Source: Asterionellopsis glacialis
Lineage: Eukaryota; Bacillariophyta; Plagiogrammaphyceae; Rhaphoneidales; Asterionellopsidaceae
NCBI GenBank assembly: GCA_014885115.2
Contig: WKLE02004848.1
Location: 1-25,699, forward strand
Direction of reading: 5' to 3'
DNA: 25,699 bases
Shown here: piece by piece, positions 1-9,595 of the stretch
Numbering within the stretch: the stretch's first letter is position 1
Layout of the letters: every line of letters starts with the position of its first letter
Program-made: the position numbers and the translations under genes
Notes under the pieces: model-generated
Database searches by the model: none
What the model saw: only the letters and a program-made list of their open reading frames with translations
Told to the model about the DNA's origin: nothing

Positions 1-28
1 TCGAACTCATTCGCCAATAACAGTCAAA

Positions 29-1634
29 ATGTTCCACACCAATAAGTGCATTCTATCTGCACTCACTGTGTTCGCCATTGCTTTAACTACTAAGGCGCAC
101 AATTCAAGAACCGAAGATCAACTGAGTTCTCTTCGAAATGTGGAATTATCTCTACACGATTACTCTGTGAAAAAGAATCCAAACTCAAGATTCTTGGTAG
201 AACTTTTCAGGAACGTTGCTGAAGAGAATGACGACCATGGTGATGAAGACGACCATGGTGATGAAGACGATCATGATCATGATGAAGACGATCATGATCA
301 TGATGAAGACGATCATGATGATGAAGACGACCATGATGATGAAGACGACCATGATGATGAAGACGGCCATGATCATGATCACGACGAAAACTCTCTCGAG
401 GCAAATGCCAGTAAAAAAGATCAACCTTGGCAAGAAATCATGTTTGCATCATTGTTGGTGAACTTGGTAACACTTGTAGGAGTAGTCTTTCTTGTCCCTG
501 TTGTCTCAAAAGCTGCCCGTGACGAGTCCTTCTGCTCCAGTCTCAAGACTATTATGACTAGAAAAGGAAAATCAATTGAGTCCCCTGAGCAAACTAAAAA
601 ATCTGCATTTTTTGATATTGCTCTGACTTCATTCGCTTGTGGTGCAATTATGGCAAGTGCTGTTTTCTTGATCATACCTGAATCGATAACTCTGCTCAGT
701 GGCGGTCATAGCGACGAACACGGAGGGCATGAAGATCACGGTGACGAAGAAGAAGTGGAAGACCACGAAGAACATGAAGAAAGCACTTTTGCGTGGAAGT
801 TTGGAGTTGCCTTTCTTTGTGGCTTTCTTCTTCCTGTTTTCCTTGGAACCCTTTTTCCCCGTTATGCGGAGCACGAGTGCACGGATGATTGCGTGGAAGG
901 GCCTCAAGCAGGAGAGCCGATCATCCCTAAAGTTACCGCTGAGTCCGAAACTGCTTGTGAATGCGGTACGTCGCCGAATTGAGTATGGTTGACGCTTTTG
1001 TATTTCCCATTCCTTTCTTTACGTGCTAACATGTGGTCCCGTTATTCTTACAGGAAATGAAACTGAAGAGGAGCCAGCTGATGGTTCAGGTGATATAGAA
1101 TCACCCGGAACTCATAAGTGCGAACACGAGCAGGAGAACAGTAAAGAAAAAATGAATGAGACTTTTATCAATCATCGACTCTGCTCTTCTGTATTGGTTG
1201 GAGATTTTTTCCACAACTTTGCAGATGGGATTTTTATTGGAACGGCTTTTACGCTTTGTTCTCGGTCTCTAGCATATGCAATTGTGCTGTCAACTATCTA
1301 CCATGAACTTGCTCAGGAGATCGCAGATTTCTTCCTCCTTGTAAATCATGGAGGTCTGTCACCACTTCAAGCTCTTGGCATTAACTTCGTGTCCGGTCTT
1401 TCGGTTCTCGTAGGAGGCGTTGTTGTGCTCGCTATTCAACCTGGCGACATCGCTGTAGGAGTCATTCTTGCTCTTTCATCTGGTGTTTACATTCACCTTG
1501 CAGCGGGAGAATGCCTGCCCCGCATCGACAACCTTTTGTTGTCAGGAAAAGATAGATTGATATCTTTAGCATTTTTCGTTATTGGTTCTGCACCTATTGG
1601 ATTGGTGCTTCTCAACCATGGACATTGTGATTAA
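29..1634 (+). CDS. ZIP-family (LIV-1-like) metal ion transporter, two exons
   Basis: Probable Zn/Fe/Mn importer of the ZIP family in a membrane of the secretory pathway or plasma membrane. Exons are 29-965 and 1054-1634. The 88-bp intron 966-1053 has GT-AG ends and splits a Gly codon, giving 505 aa. Residues 1-23 look like a signal peptide. A soluble Asp/His-rich stretch (about 68-120) precedes the first membrane helix (136-160). A second His/Glu-rich loop (227-251) lies between helices 2 and 3. The family signature is in exon 2: HNFADGIFIG (366-375) in helix 4 and HELAQEIADF (396-405) in helix 5. LIV-1 members usually read HExPHExGD here, so A399 and Q400 are unusual, while H396, E397, E401 and D404 are kept. 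Hydrophobic helices continue to the C-terminus. Family assignment is firm; the metal and the membrane are inference. Confidence 0.9.
229..388 (+). repeat. Tandem Asp/Glu/His-coding repeat in the ZIP gene
   Basis: Imperfect tandem units built on GATGAAGACGA(T/C)CATGAT, 15-21 bp long, encode alternating DDH, DED and DHDHDED blocks. The unit keeps the reading frame, so copy number can vary without breaking the protein. His-rich segments in ZIP proteins bind metal, which fits this position before the first membrane helix. Confidence 0.85.
966..1053 (+). other. Intron of the ZIP transporter gene
   Basis: Donor GTACGT at 966 and acceptor TTACAG ending at 1053. Read through, exon 1 would stop at 980-982. 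Splicing joins G965 to GA at 1054-1055 and keeps the frame into the transmembrane signature of exon 2. Confidence 0.85.
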
Positions 1635-2199
1635 TAAACACCTGGCATCATTTGCTACACTTATATGTTTTATTTTAAAATTAGAATACATTTAAATCTA
1701 CTGCTAGAGGAACTACCTGTCGTCCCAAAAAGTTACTCCCTCTATGATAAAGAGGTCCTCTAAGTCTGTCCTCCTTTTAAGACTGGACTAGGGACATCGT
1801 GAATAATGAATACCCGTAAATATCTACAATCGTTGTATACTACACAATCTGCATTTTACCTACCCATGGCGCTCTACCAAACGAAAGTTAATTGGCCTTT
1901 ATTACTTCATTAATTATACACATTTCATCAACGAAATCAATCTGCAAGCCTTGCTAGACTTTCACAAAATCAGAGAATTATTCACGACTTACTCGAGATT
2001 ATGGTACAGGGTGCAGATAGTAGATACTATAACGCAAAAAAAAGTATAATAATGTAGACATATTCAACATGAAATACTATGTATATTGCACTACAATATG
2101 ATGCGGGATATGAGAGATAAATGTACACCTCGTCTGGTCTGCATCTTGGGAGGTTATCGCAGTTCGGTTTGCGGAAAAGTTCCCAACGATTGCTCTGCA
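1635..2199. other. Convergent intergenic region
   Basis: AT-rich 565-bp spacer between the 3' ends of the ZIP gene and the LRR-kinase gene. It should hold both 3' UTRs. I see no convincing ORF, RNA gene or repeat in it. Confidence 0.6.
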
Positions 2200-3937
2200 C
2201 TAAGAAATCTTTTGACGCTTGTCTTCCTGCTCTTTGATTGACTCTGAATGAGACCAGATTTGATCCAGTTTTAAAAATGATGATTCATCACGACATTTTT
2301 CGGCGAGATTTTTCAACCGCTTCTGAAGCAGTTCAATTGGTTGCGGCGCTGTTTCTGTATCGGTCGTCGTGCTTGTTTTGCCAAGTAATGCATAGATTTC
2401 CTCTACGAAATGTCCAAAGGCTCTCATTTCAATTTTCTCTACCAATGGTCCATAATCTGCAGTTCGGTGGTAAAACCATGCAGCTCCAAAGTCTGATAGT
2501 TTCACTTTAGATTTGTCATCTTGATAAACTAAAATGTTATGCCCATAAAAATCTCCATGACAAATACCCTTGGCATGTAAACCAATCAACACAGTCAATA
2601 GATCTTGAACCATACTCGATGCTTCCTTTTCTGTTATAGTAACATCATCACCGTACACATCACGAGAACATGAATCGAAACTAGGCGGGTCTGCTAGGGC
2701 TGCATAATGTTGAAGCAATTCCATAACCAACGATCCCTTCGATGTCTGACCAAGAATTTGAATCAAACTTGATGATCCCAATGACGATGCAACCAAAGAA
2801 ATTTGTCGTTCTTCTGCTGGATCTCCATCAGACGTCATGGAGGAATAGTAATGTTTCACAGCCACTGCAGTACCATTCCATGTCACTTGTTTCGTAATAC
2901 CACTTGCACCAGTTCCAAGGACTTCGCCGTGTTCAACGTCTTCAAGATTTGCGTCCTTCAATATAGCCATTTCTTGTCCGTCCGTACTAACATTGTTATA
3001 CACATTGTCAAGGAATGGATTGGCAGACAGAGCTACCCACGACAAATTTGGTAGTTGAAGTAATTCCATTGGAGGCTGAGTACGATAAGGTAAAACGTGT
3101 AATTGATTGAAAACAAGTTAGTGATCCCCAAAAAATACTATTCTCATATCATAATGCAACATATAGTAAAAAGGATTTTTTAAAAAAGCTTCATGTGTAT
3201 ACCACTGTACAAAAAACTCACCTTTTGAATCTGATTCGAAGCCAATCGGACTAATTCCAAGTTTGTACAATTTGAAATTTCACTAGGTACTTCTTTCAAT
3301 TTATTTCCAGACAACATGAGCTTTTGGAGAGTTTTACACCGACCTATGGTTTTGGGAATGGATTCGATAGCATTGTCCGTTAAAATCAACCATCTCAACT
3401 GTGGTTGCAATGCATCGGGGTGAATACGCACCAAGTTGTTACACTTGAAGCCTACCATCTTTTGTTTTTGCAAAAAGTACCGTACACAAACAGTACCAAA
3501 AGAAAAGGAAGAGGAAAAGAAAAGATATCGTGAATATAGTGAGTCAACTTTCCATGTGAGTAAGTCTTCACCTTTGGCTATCCTTTGTAGAATCATAGAT
3601 GATAATATGATATTACCCCACACATGACGATTCGTTCGCTACTGCATTGTTTTTTCTTTCAATTTCATACCTGTAATTTGGGAAAGGAACCTATGACAGC
3701 TGGTAATTCTGTAAATTTATTTTTGGGGCAGAATAAAATACTAAGGTTTGGCAGCACTTTTGGCATACATTCTGGCAATGATGATAATTCACATTCGGGT
3801 AAGTTCAGTTGGGTGATATTTGCCAATGCCGATGGTTCTAAAGAGACGATAGGTGGCCTTGACAATTTGAGCACTTCGTGTGCTTGAGTTTCGTCGTCAG
3901 CTGCCTTCTTTTCTTCGTTTAAATCCGTATCTGTCAT
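2200..3937 (-). CDS. Leucine-rich-repeat protein kinase, three exons
   Basis: Predicted 459-aa cytosolic or nuclear LRR plus kinase fusion with no signal peptide. Exons are 3937-3671, 3458-3222 and 3075-2200. Introns 3459-3670 (212 bp) and 3076-3221 (146 bp) are GT-AG and phase 0. The LRR block (about 35-190) has repeats such as LRWLILTDNAIESIP, LQKLMLSGNKLKEVP and LELVRLASNQIQ, and runs smoothly across both splice junctions, which supports the model. The kinase domain follows: glycine loop GTGASG (222-227), VAVK with Lys242, catalytic loop HGDFYGHN (341-348) with Asp343 and Asn348, and DFG (363-365). Catalytic residues are present, but the usual HRD is HGD. The domain is short after DFG (about 95 residues) and shows no clear APE motif, so activity is uncertain. 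It diverges from the plastid hydrolase gene. Confidence 0.85.
3076..3221 (-). other. Intron 2 of the LRR-kinase gene
   Basis: On the minus strand the donor is AAAAG|GTGAGT and the acceptor ACTCAG|CC. Splicing joins the frame NQIQK to PPMELLQLPNL, completing an LRR; reading through gives a stop after about 11 more codons. Confidence 0.8.
3459..3670 (-). other. Intron 1 of the LRR-kinase gene
   Basis: On the minus strand the donor is TACAG|GTATGA and the acceptor AAAAG|ATGGTAGG. Splicing joins FPKLQ to MVGFKCNNL, a typical LRR continuation. Read-through meets a TGA two codons past the donor. Confidence 0.8.
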
Positions 3938-4517
3938 TATGGTGATTCTTTCGAGTTATATGCTGTCTTGCCAAAGAAAAATGATGTTTGAAATTGTATT
4001 TTGTTTGCCGTGATATGATATTTATCGTTCTGCAGTGTGGTGTGTCTTCTGTCTTGGTGTTGTCGGAGCCTTGATCGGAGGGGGAGTTGCGAGAGGGGAG
4101 GAAAAATGACAAAAAATGAATGACCTTCCGCCTGAGGAGCGAGGCAACGCTGCCAGGCGCCGCCGCTCGCTCAGCGACGCCGCTCGTTTTGTCTGTGTTT
4201 CAGTTTGTCTGAATAACACGTCAGTAGCATAGTGACGTTAAATAATAGTGTGTTTGGTTCGCTGGAGCGCTGCGCCTTCGCTCCACAGGGCATGGATGCA
4301 GAGTCGTCGTCATCGTCATGGTCGGGAAGCAGTTCGCAGAAAAGTGGTGAGAAAAACTTCCTCTTGTTTTTGAGAGACAAGAAAAAAACAGGAAAAAAAG
4401 CCACAACTTCAAATAGAAAGCATAAAAACGTCACTTTCGCTGGCGAGCCTCATTCTTTATTGCATTCTAGATATTATTACACCTATTAGATTTAAATAAT
4501 ACTATTCCCAAAACACG
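3938..4517. promoter_or_regulatory. Divergent promoter region, LRR-kinase / plastid hydrolase
   Basis: The 580-bp spacer between two divergent start codons should carry both promoters and 5' UTRs. A GC-rich block lies around 4122-4190, and CRE-like boxes lie at 4218, 4233 and 4428. An 85-codon open frame at 4232-4489 is Ser/Lys-rich, matches no family I know, and is treated as 5' UTR. Confidence 0.55.
4218..4238. promoter_or_regulatory. Inverted pair of CRE-like boxes (ACGTCA ... TGACGT)
   Basis: ACGTCA at 4218-4223 and TGACGT at 4233-4238 form an inverted pair separated by 9 bp, about 280-300 bp before the hydrolase ATG. A third box, ACGTCA at 4428-4433, lies 85 bp before it. Such boxes are bZIP targets and mediate CO2/cAMP repression of the Ptca1 carbonic anhydrase promoter in Phaeodactylum. 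A similar role here is inference from the motif only. Confidence 0.4.
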
Positions 4518-5702
4518 ATGAAGTTCGTAACGGCTCTCAGTGTCTTGGCTGCAACTATAACACCATCATGCATTGCTTTTGTGGAATTACCAGCAGTATC
4601 AATGGGAAAGCACGCCGCCTTTGTACAACGAGCTAGTGCTACTTCGATTCAGGCCGATCTTACCTTTTCCCCACCCGATATGGAAACTATTGAAGAGGAG
4701 TTGTGTCAACAAGCTGCAGCTCGTATGCAACGCGTTCCAGTTCCTGTGTCAGAGAGTGTCAGTTCATCCAAGACAGCAGGTATCTCGTACATTCATTGGC
4801 CAGCAGAAAAGAAGGCAAGTGGGGAAAAAAAGTCACTTCCATTGGTATTGGTACATGGGTTCGATTCATCCTGTTTGGAATACCGCAGATTAGGACCACA
4901 ATTGGCTGCTCGTGGCATCGATGTGTATGCAGTTGATATTTTGGGATGGGGATTTACACAGCTTGACAATATTTCAACTTTTTCGGCTGCTGCCAAGGTT
5001 GAAGCGTTGGAGGGATTCGTCAAAACAGTCTTGGGTGAGAATGCATCTGTATGTGTCGGTGGTGCAAGTTTAGGAGGTGCTGCAGCTATCGAACTTGCAT
5101 CTGCTAATCCTGATATTTGCAAGGGTCTCATATTGCTTGACGCTCAAGGATTTGTGGACGGTGTTGGACCGATGGCTGCCCTACCCAAACCTTTGGCACA
5201 ACTTGGTGTTCAAGTGCTGAAATCATACCCTCTTCGATCGTCAGCCAATCAAATGTCTTACTTTGATACAGAAAAGTATGCTACAGAAGATGCCATCAAA
5301 ATTGGACGACTCCATTGCGTGCGTGAGGGATGGGATGATGCTTTAGTTTCTTTTATGCTTAGTGGAGGATTTTCGCCCTCGAAAAAGGTTGCAACCATTG
5401 AAGCTCCGTCTCTTGTCATGTGGGGTCGTCAAGATGGAATTTTAGATGGAGAAGAATTTGCCAACAAATTTGTTGAAACACTTCCAAATGCAAGCTTACG
5501 TTGGATTGAAGAATGTGGGCATGTACCTCATTTGGAACAACCTTCGGAAACAGCTGATGTCATTTCCGATTTTTTGTTTGGTGAAGAGCTCCAGGCTGCT
5601 ACTGCGCAAGTCGAAGGTGACTCATCCATCCCTGTTGGCTTTGTTGCGGCAGGAGCCAGTGCCACAGCTGCTCTTTTAGGTATTGCTGCTAATTTTAACT
5701 AA
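4518..5702 (+). CDS. Plastid-targeted alpha/beta hydrolase
   Basis: Single-exon 394-aa serine hydrolase of the alpha/beta fold. The N-terminus (1-20) is a signal peptide ending SCIA, followed by Phe21 (CIA|FVELP). This matches the diatom bipartite plastid signal, which needs Phe at +1, and the next 30 or so residues are Ser/Ala-rich and poor in acids. Core features: strand plus oxyanion turn LVLVHGFDSS (109-118), nucleophile elbow GGASLGG with Ser184, probable acid Asp306 in MWGRQDG, and catalytic His335 in CGHVPHLEQP. A hydrophobic Ala/Gly-rich tail (373-392) follows the fold and could touch a membrane. Substrate is unknown: esterase, lipase or C-C hydrolase activities all fit. The start is the first ATG and gives the signal peptide. 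Transcribed away from the LRR-kinase gene, with CRE-like boxes upstream. Confidence 0.9.
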   Translation: MKFVTALSVLAATITPSCIAFVELPAVSMGKHAAFVQRASATSIQADLTFSPPDMETIEEELCQQAAARMQRVPVPVSESVSSSKTAGISYIHWPAEKKASGEKKSLPLVLVHGFDSSCLEYRRLGPQLAARGIDVYAVDILGWGFTQLDNISTFSAAAKVEALEGFVKTVLGENASVCVGGASLGGAAAIELASANPDICKGLILLDAQGFVDGVGPMAALPKPLAQLGVQVLKSYPLRSSANQMSYFDTEKYATEDAIKIGRLHCVREGWDDALVSFMLSGGFSPSKKVATIEAPSLVMWGRQDGILDGEEFANKFVETLPNASLRWIEECGHVPHLEQPSETADVISDFLFGEELQAATAQVEGDSSIPVGFVAAGASATAALLGIAANFN

Positions 5703-5890
5703 GTAATATATCTGTCTAGATTAGAGTTTTTATGAATTACGAAAAACGATAATAAATACTATAGTCACACATACTTTTCAATGTTCTGGCAACAATCAAG
5801 ACCATCAACCATTATTTTGCTGAGTTGAAAAATTTCACCGAGTGGGCGCCTTCGCCATTGTGTTTTATGCCTGCTAAGTCAATTGACATC

Positions 5891-8800
5891 TTAGATATAT
5901 CCGATGAAAGCCACGGCTAGAAACTGAACTAAGTAAGTTGAATGGCGTTGCTTCCGAGCGTAGCCCGAACTGGGACCCTGTGGAGATTCAGTTGGCTGGT
6001 TTGTCGCTACCACGTCCGTGCTGGTGGGTGAGACCGTGCTGGTGGATGAGGCCGTGCTGGTGGGTGAAGCGGTAGTTCTGGGGACTTCTTCCTTAGGTAA
6101 TTCCTCTATCTCGCATGAAGGAGGGTTGGTCGGAAGTGGTGGCCTTGGGGTGAAGACTACAGTGGGGGCTGGAGAAACACTTGGTGGATAGTCCATCGTT
6201 TGAGTTGGTGTCGGCGTGCCGTCGCAAGCATTTGTTTTCCAAGAGCACTGAGGACCAGTCGTATCTTCGGCAACCTGAAAGACGTGATCTTTATCTGGAG
6301 TTACCTCTTACATTGTGGGTTAATTTTTTTGTTTAGGAGTTTAACAAAAGGTGAGATCAAAAGGTGAGAAATACATTTTGCTTTTTGCTTTTTCAAGTAT
6401 TTTCCTCCAGGTAACTTTATTTGACCGTCCGGCAACTCTTGTAAATACGTACCATCAAATTCCTTCAATCCCTCTACCATAAGCAAGTGAGTTTCGGTTT
6501 CCGGTGTGGAGGCACCAGTCTTACCAGCTCCCCGGTTTGCGTTGGTAATGATTTGAAGGCCGAATGGTCGTTGATCTAATAAAGGACCAGTACCTGTTCC
6601 TAAACCTGACACAGTAAAATTTAAGACCCCCCCTGGTGCAATGTCATGAGAAGGTGCCATAAAAGATGTACTTATACCCTCTGAAAAATAGGAGTCTGGT
6701 AGATTCATCAAGCTAGAATGGGGGGAAGTTAATACAAACTGGAGAGAGGAGTAATGCGTGTTGTTAGATAGTGAATTGCAGACGGGAACAAGATAAGAAA
6801 ATGAATACGTACTGCAGCATTAAAGATATCTGGGTCTCCGATATCTTCTGAACATATACGAATAATTGTATTTGCAGTATTTGATGCATCGTCATGCGAC
6901 AAATGATTACAAATCGTGCGGTCTTTCGATGTGATTCGGATCTCATTCTGTAAATTTCTATTGAAGTGTAGTTCATAATCCTTTTCCCCGTCGCGATCAG
7001 TGTCAAAAAAAATAACTTCCCAAAAAGAAACAAAGCCAATAATAGAAAAGGTAAGTTTGAAATAGGACGAAGGGGTCTTACTTCCAGCGGTGCACTCTGG
7101 TGAGGGCAAACATACCTATACCAATTGGGTTGAAATGGTCGTGTCGTTCCCATGTATTGATTGCAAATTCAAAAACAGAACTGCAACCTTGCCAGTCAAT
7201 ATGCCTAGAACGAAATCCGATTGACCGAAAATCAGCTTGCAAGGGTTCGCCGACAGCGCCTTCAGGATCGTCTGGACTTACAGCTATGAGGTTGAAGGCA
7301 TCTATCTGTGCAACTCCAGCGCCGTTGTTGGTAATCTCAAACGTGGTGGATGATTTTTCATTTAGCTTCCAAGGGAGATTTTGGTTCGATGAGATGATTG
7401 TGTGGGAAACTTTTCGAAGCAAAAGGTGGAACGGAAGGGCGATGTCTTTCCCAGTCTTTGTGGATGTCAAAGTTATGTGACCGTCGAACTCGTTCTTGTC
7501 CAATTCAAAGGCACTAGCTTTTGGATCCCGACTATGACCAAAGTAATTATCAGGGGCTTTACTTGCGTCAATGTAGAAATCCAAGTCTACAATAACTTCC
7601 TGGCAGTCACTGAGCGTCACAATTTTGGGGTTGATTGAGATCGATACTGCACCAGACTCTTCATCGTTGATATCTCTGAATATGCTGTCTACTGTAATTA
7701 CCTCTGTTGCATCTGTCAGACTAATTACCTTAATCGAACGTCGAATCGTGGTGCTAGAATTTGCGTCAATCAGTCCCAAACTCAAAGACGGTTGCACGCT
7801 TGTGGTATCATATGCCCAAAAATCTGCATCGAGAGATTTATTGATTTGAACTTCACCACTACCAACCAATGATATAGGGGCTTTCTCGCTAGATGTCACA
7901 TTGTATCTAATGTCACGAAACGCATTGTTCATCAATAAAGCCTTCAAGGCAAGAGGGGAACAATTTGTACACCGTTCTTTGATTAAAGCGGCAGATCCAG
8001 TTATGATTGCCGTTGAAAATGAAGTTCCTATGCCTAAATATAAAGAGGAAATTTACAATTTCAGTGTTTTTATTTTCGTGAGCTTCAGAGTGGAAGGATA
8101 GGGGAGGATAGAAAAGAAGCAAAGGTTTCAAAACAGGAATGCTTACCTACGGAATGTCGAAACCCAGACTTTGCAAGTGCGCCAAAGTACCCGTCGCGTG
8201 CTGCAATATCCTATGAGTAAAATAGAGAAGAGCAGTCATTTTTATAAACAAAGTCATATCTTTTTAACAAAATGTTTTTCTTCTTTTTCTCCGCATTGAT
8301 TATTCACTCACCGGTTTAATGGCATTGTTTTCTCCGGGATATCTTGAACTATAACTTTTGACAAAGCCAGATTTGAATTGTACAGAAGTAGGAGGACCAG
8401 ATGCTGCTACAGTGATTGCATGAGGACTCTTCCCAAAACCACCTCCAATGTAGGCAATATTTTTATTATTCCCTGCAGCTATCACAGTTAGGACACCAAG
8501 AGAAAAGGCGCGTTCAATTACCAATGTTTCCATACGACTTAATGCAGAATCCCATTGGATCCCCAAGGACATGTTTATGATGTCGACGGCATCATCTGTG
8601 GATCCGTCTTGATTTGGATCTAAAGCAAATTCAATTCCAAGTACTAAGGCAAAGGAGGGACAAATATCGGAACAAACTTTGACGGCCACAAATTTGGCAT
8701 CTGGAGCAACTTTCAATACATGCGATGATACCAAAGTTCCATGACCCATTTCATCGATAGGATCATCATCTGGTTGGGCCTTGTCACCAAGGTCTATATC

Positions 8801-9595
8801 TCCCTGTAAAAGAAAGGGTAAAAAACTCGTTTCTCCGACGAAGTCGTACCCTTCCAGAACCGTTTTTGTAGGGAAGAGGTCATCACGTCTCTTATCTTTT
8901 TCTGATGCGGCATTGTCTCCATAAGCATCTCGGTAAGCAAGCCGTGTACCTTTTCCTCCCAAATCACGATGAGTATAATCAATTCCTGTGTCTAAAACCG
9001 CAATTTTGATGCCCCTTCCAGTAGCACAGAATTTCTCGTCAATATCAACCCCTCCCCATAATGGAATATTTTCGTTTACTCTCAAACTGGGTGTGTAGAA
9101 ACTGTGGGGCAAAATCTCTTTGATACCATCAATCTTATGACTGTAAATACTGTTCTTCAAAGACGACGACAATGTGGAGGACGACTTATCATATTGTTGT
9201 TCCTGTGGTTGCTGTTCGTGTTGTTTTTGTTGGTTGGTTGGGGGTAGACGAAAAAATATTGAGTTAATAATTTTCCCTGCTGTTGCGACGACCGATATTC
9301 CTGGAATATGTTTTTCAAATTCTTCAATGACACGTTGTTGTTCTGCATGGACTCGTGCAGTACAAATAGATGGATCATCTTCCGTGCAAAGAAACGTCGG
9401 TGTTTCCGACAGATGGACGGTTATGATTCTGCTTCCAAATTCTTTGTCATCCCTCGAATTCCAATCAATATTTTCAACACTGAATGATTTTTCTGTTGGT
9501 TTCCGTTGTCCGACCACGCAAAATGGAAACAACCAGCAACAATAGATGACATATATAATGGCAAATTTGCATTTGAAAATTGTTCGTTGTTCCAT
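5891..9595 (-). CDS. Secreted subtilisin-like serine protease (peptidase S8), six exons
   Basis: Rebuilt exons: 9595-8312, 8210-8147, 8033-7116, 7015-6809, 6680-6453 and 6294-5891. All introns are GT-AG and the sum closes in frame at 1034 aa. Residues 1-29 form a signal peptide, so this ATG is preferred over an upstream in-frame one at 9670. A propeptide with a Gln/Ser-rich linker (about 120-145) precedes the S8 domain. Catalytic Asp202 is in AVLDTGID, His285 in MGHGTLVS, oxyanion Asn376 in AAGNN, and Ser454 in GIGTSFSTA. The Ser motif is made by the exon 2/3 junction, which strongly supports the splicing. A long beta-rich region follows with a calcium-site-like FDTDRDGEKDY. Then come a Pro/Ser/Thr stalk with Thr-Ser repeats and a hydrophobic C-terminus, suggesting a wall-facing anchored enzyme. 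Introns 4 and 5 are the least certain. Confidence 0.85.
6018..6071 (-). repeat. 18-bp tandem repeat, three copies, Ser/Thr stalk of the protease
   Basis: Three near-identical units, GTGCTGGTGGGTGAGACC on the plus strand, run back to back at 6018, 6036 and 6054. On the coding strand they encode a six-residue unit of Ser, Thr and Ala/Val/Pro. This gives a mucin-like stalk just before the hydrophobic C-terminus. Confidence 0.8.
6295..6452 (-). other. Intron 5 of the subtilase gene
   Basis: Minus-strand donor GATG|GTACGT and acceptor CTCCAG|ATAAAG, phase 1. It joins LKEFD to DKDHVFQVAEDTTG. An alternative acceptor 12 nt further on (TTTCAG|GTTGCC) would break the frame with this donor. Confidence 0.6.
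6681..6808 (-). other. Intron 4 of the subtilase gene
   Basis: Minus-strand donor GCAGTAC|GTATTC and acceptor TATTTTTCAG|AGGG. This pair keeps the frame (NAAV-QGISTSF). A stronger-looking donor 4 nt earlier (GCA|GTACGT) is out of phase with the acceptors I can see, so the exact junction is tentative. Confidence 0.5.
7016..7115 (-). other. Intron 3 of the subtilase gene
   Basis: Minus-strand donor TATAG|GTATGT and acceptor GGGAAG|TTATTT, 100 bp, phase 1. It joins NPIGI to VIFFDTDRDG. Read-through ends at a stop about 11 codons after the donor. Confidence 0.7.
8034..8146 (-). other. Intron 2 of the subtilase gene
   Basis: Minus-strand donor CCGTAG|GTAAGC and acceptor ATTTAG|GCATAG, 113 bp, phase 1. 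It joins HSV to GIGTSFSTA and so assembles the catalytic serine motif. Confidence 0.85.
8211..8311 (-). other. Intron 1 of the subtilase gene
   Basis: Minus-strand donor AAACCG|GTGAGT and acceptor CTCATAG|GATATT, 101 bp, phase 0. It restores the family motif AIKPDIAA, with KP in one exon and DIAA in the next. Confidence 0.85.

Noticed and set aside
185..461. Three overlapping ORFs on both strands across the ZIP repeat
   Set aside because: They are frame shadows of the Asp/Glu/His tandem repeat and show only Met/Ile/Val or His/Arg periodic translations.
4232..4489. 85-codon ORF just upstream of the plastid hydrolase
   Set aside because: Low-complexity Ser/Lys composition, no domain, and it lies in the expected promoter and 5' UTR.
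8797..8820. Possible 23-bp intron inside subtilase exon 1 (GTTTTTTACC ... TTTACAG)
   Set aside because: It is too short for a spliceosomal intron and the frame is open through it.
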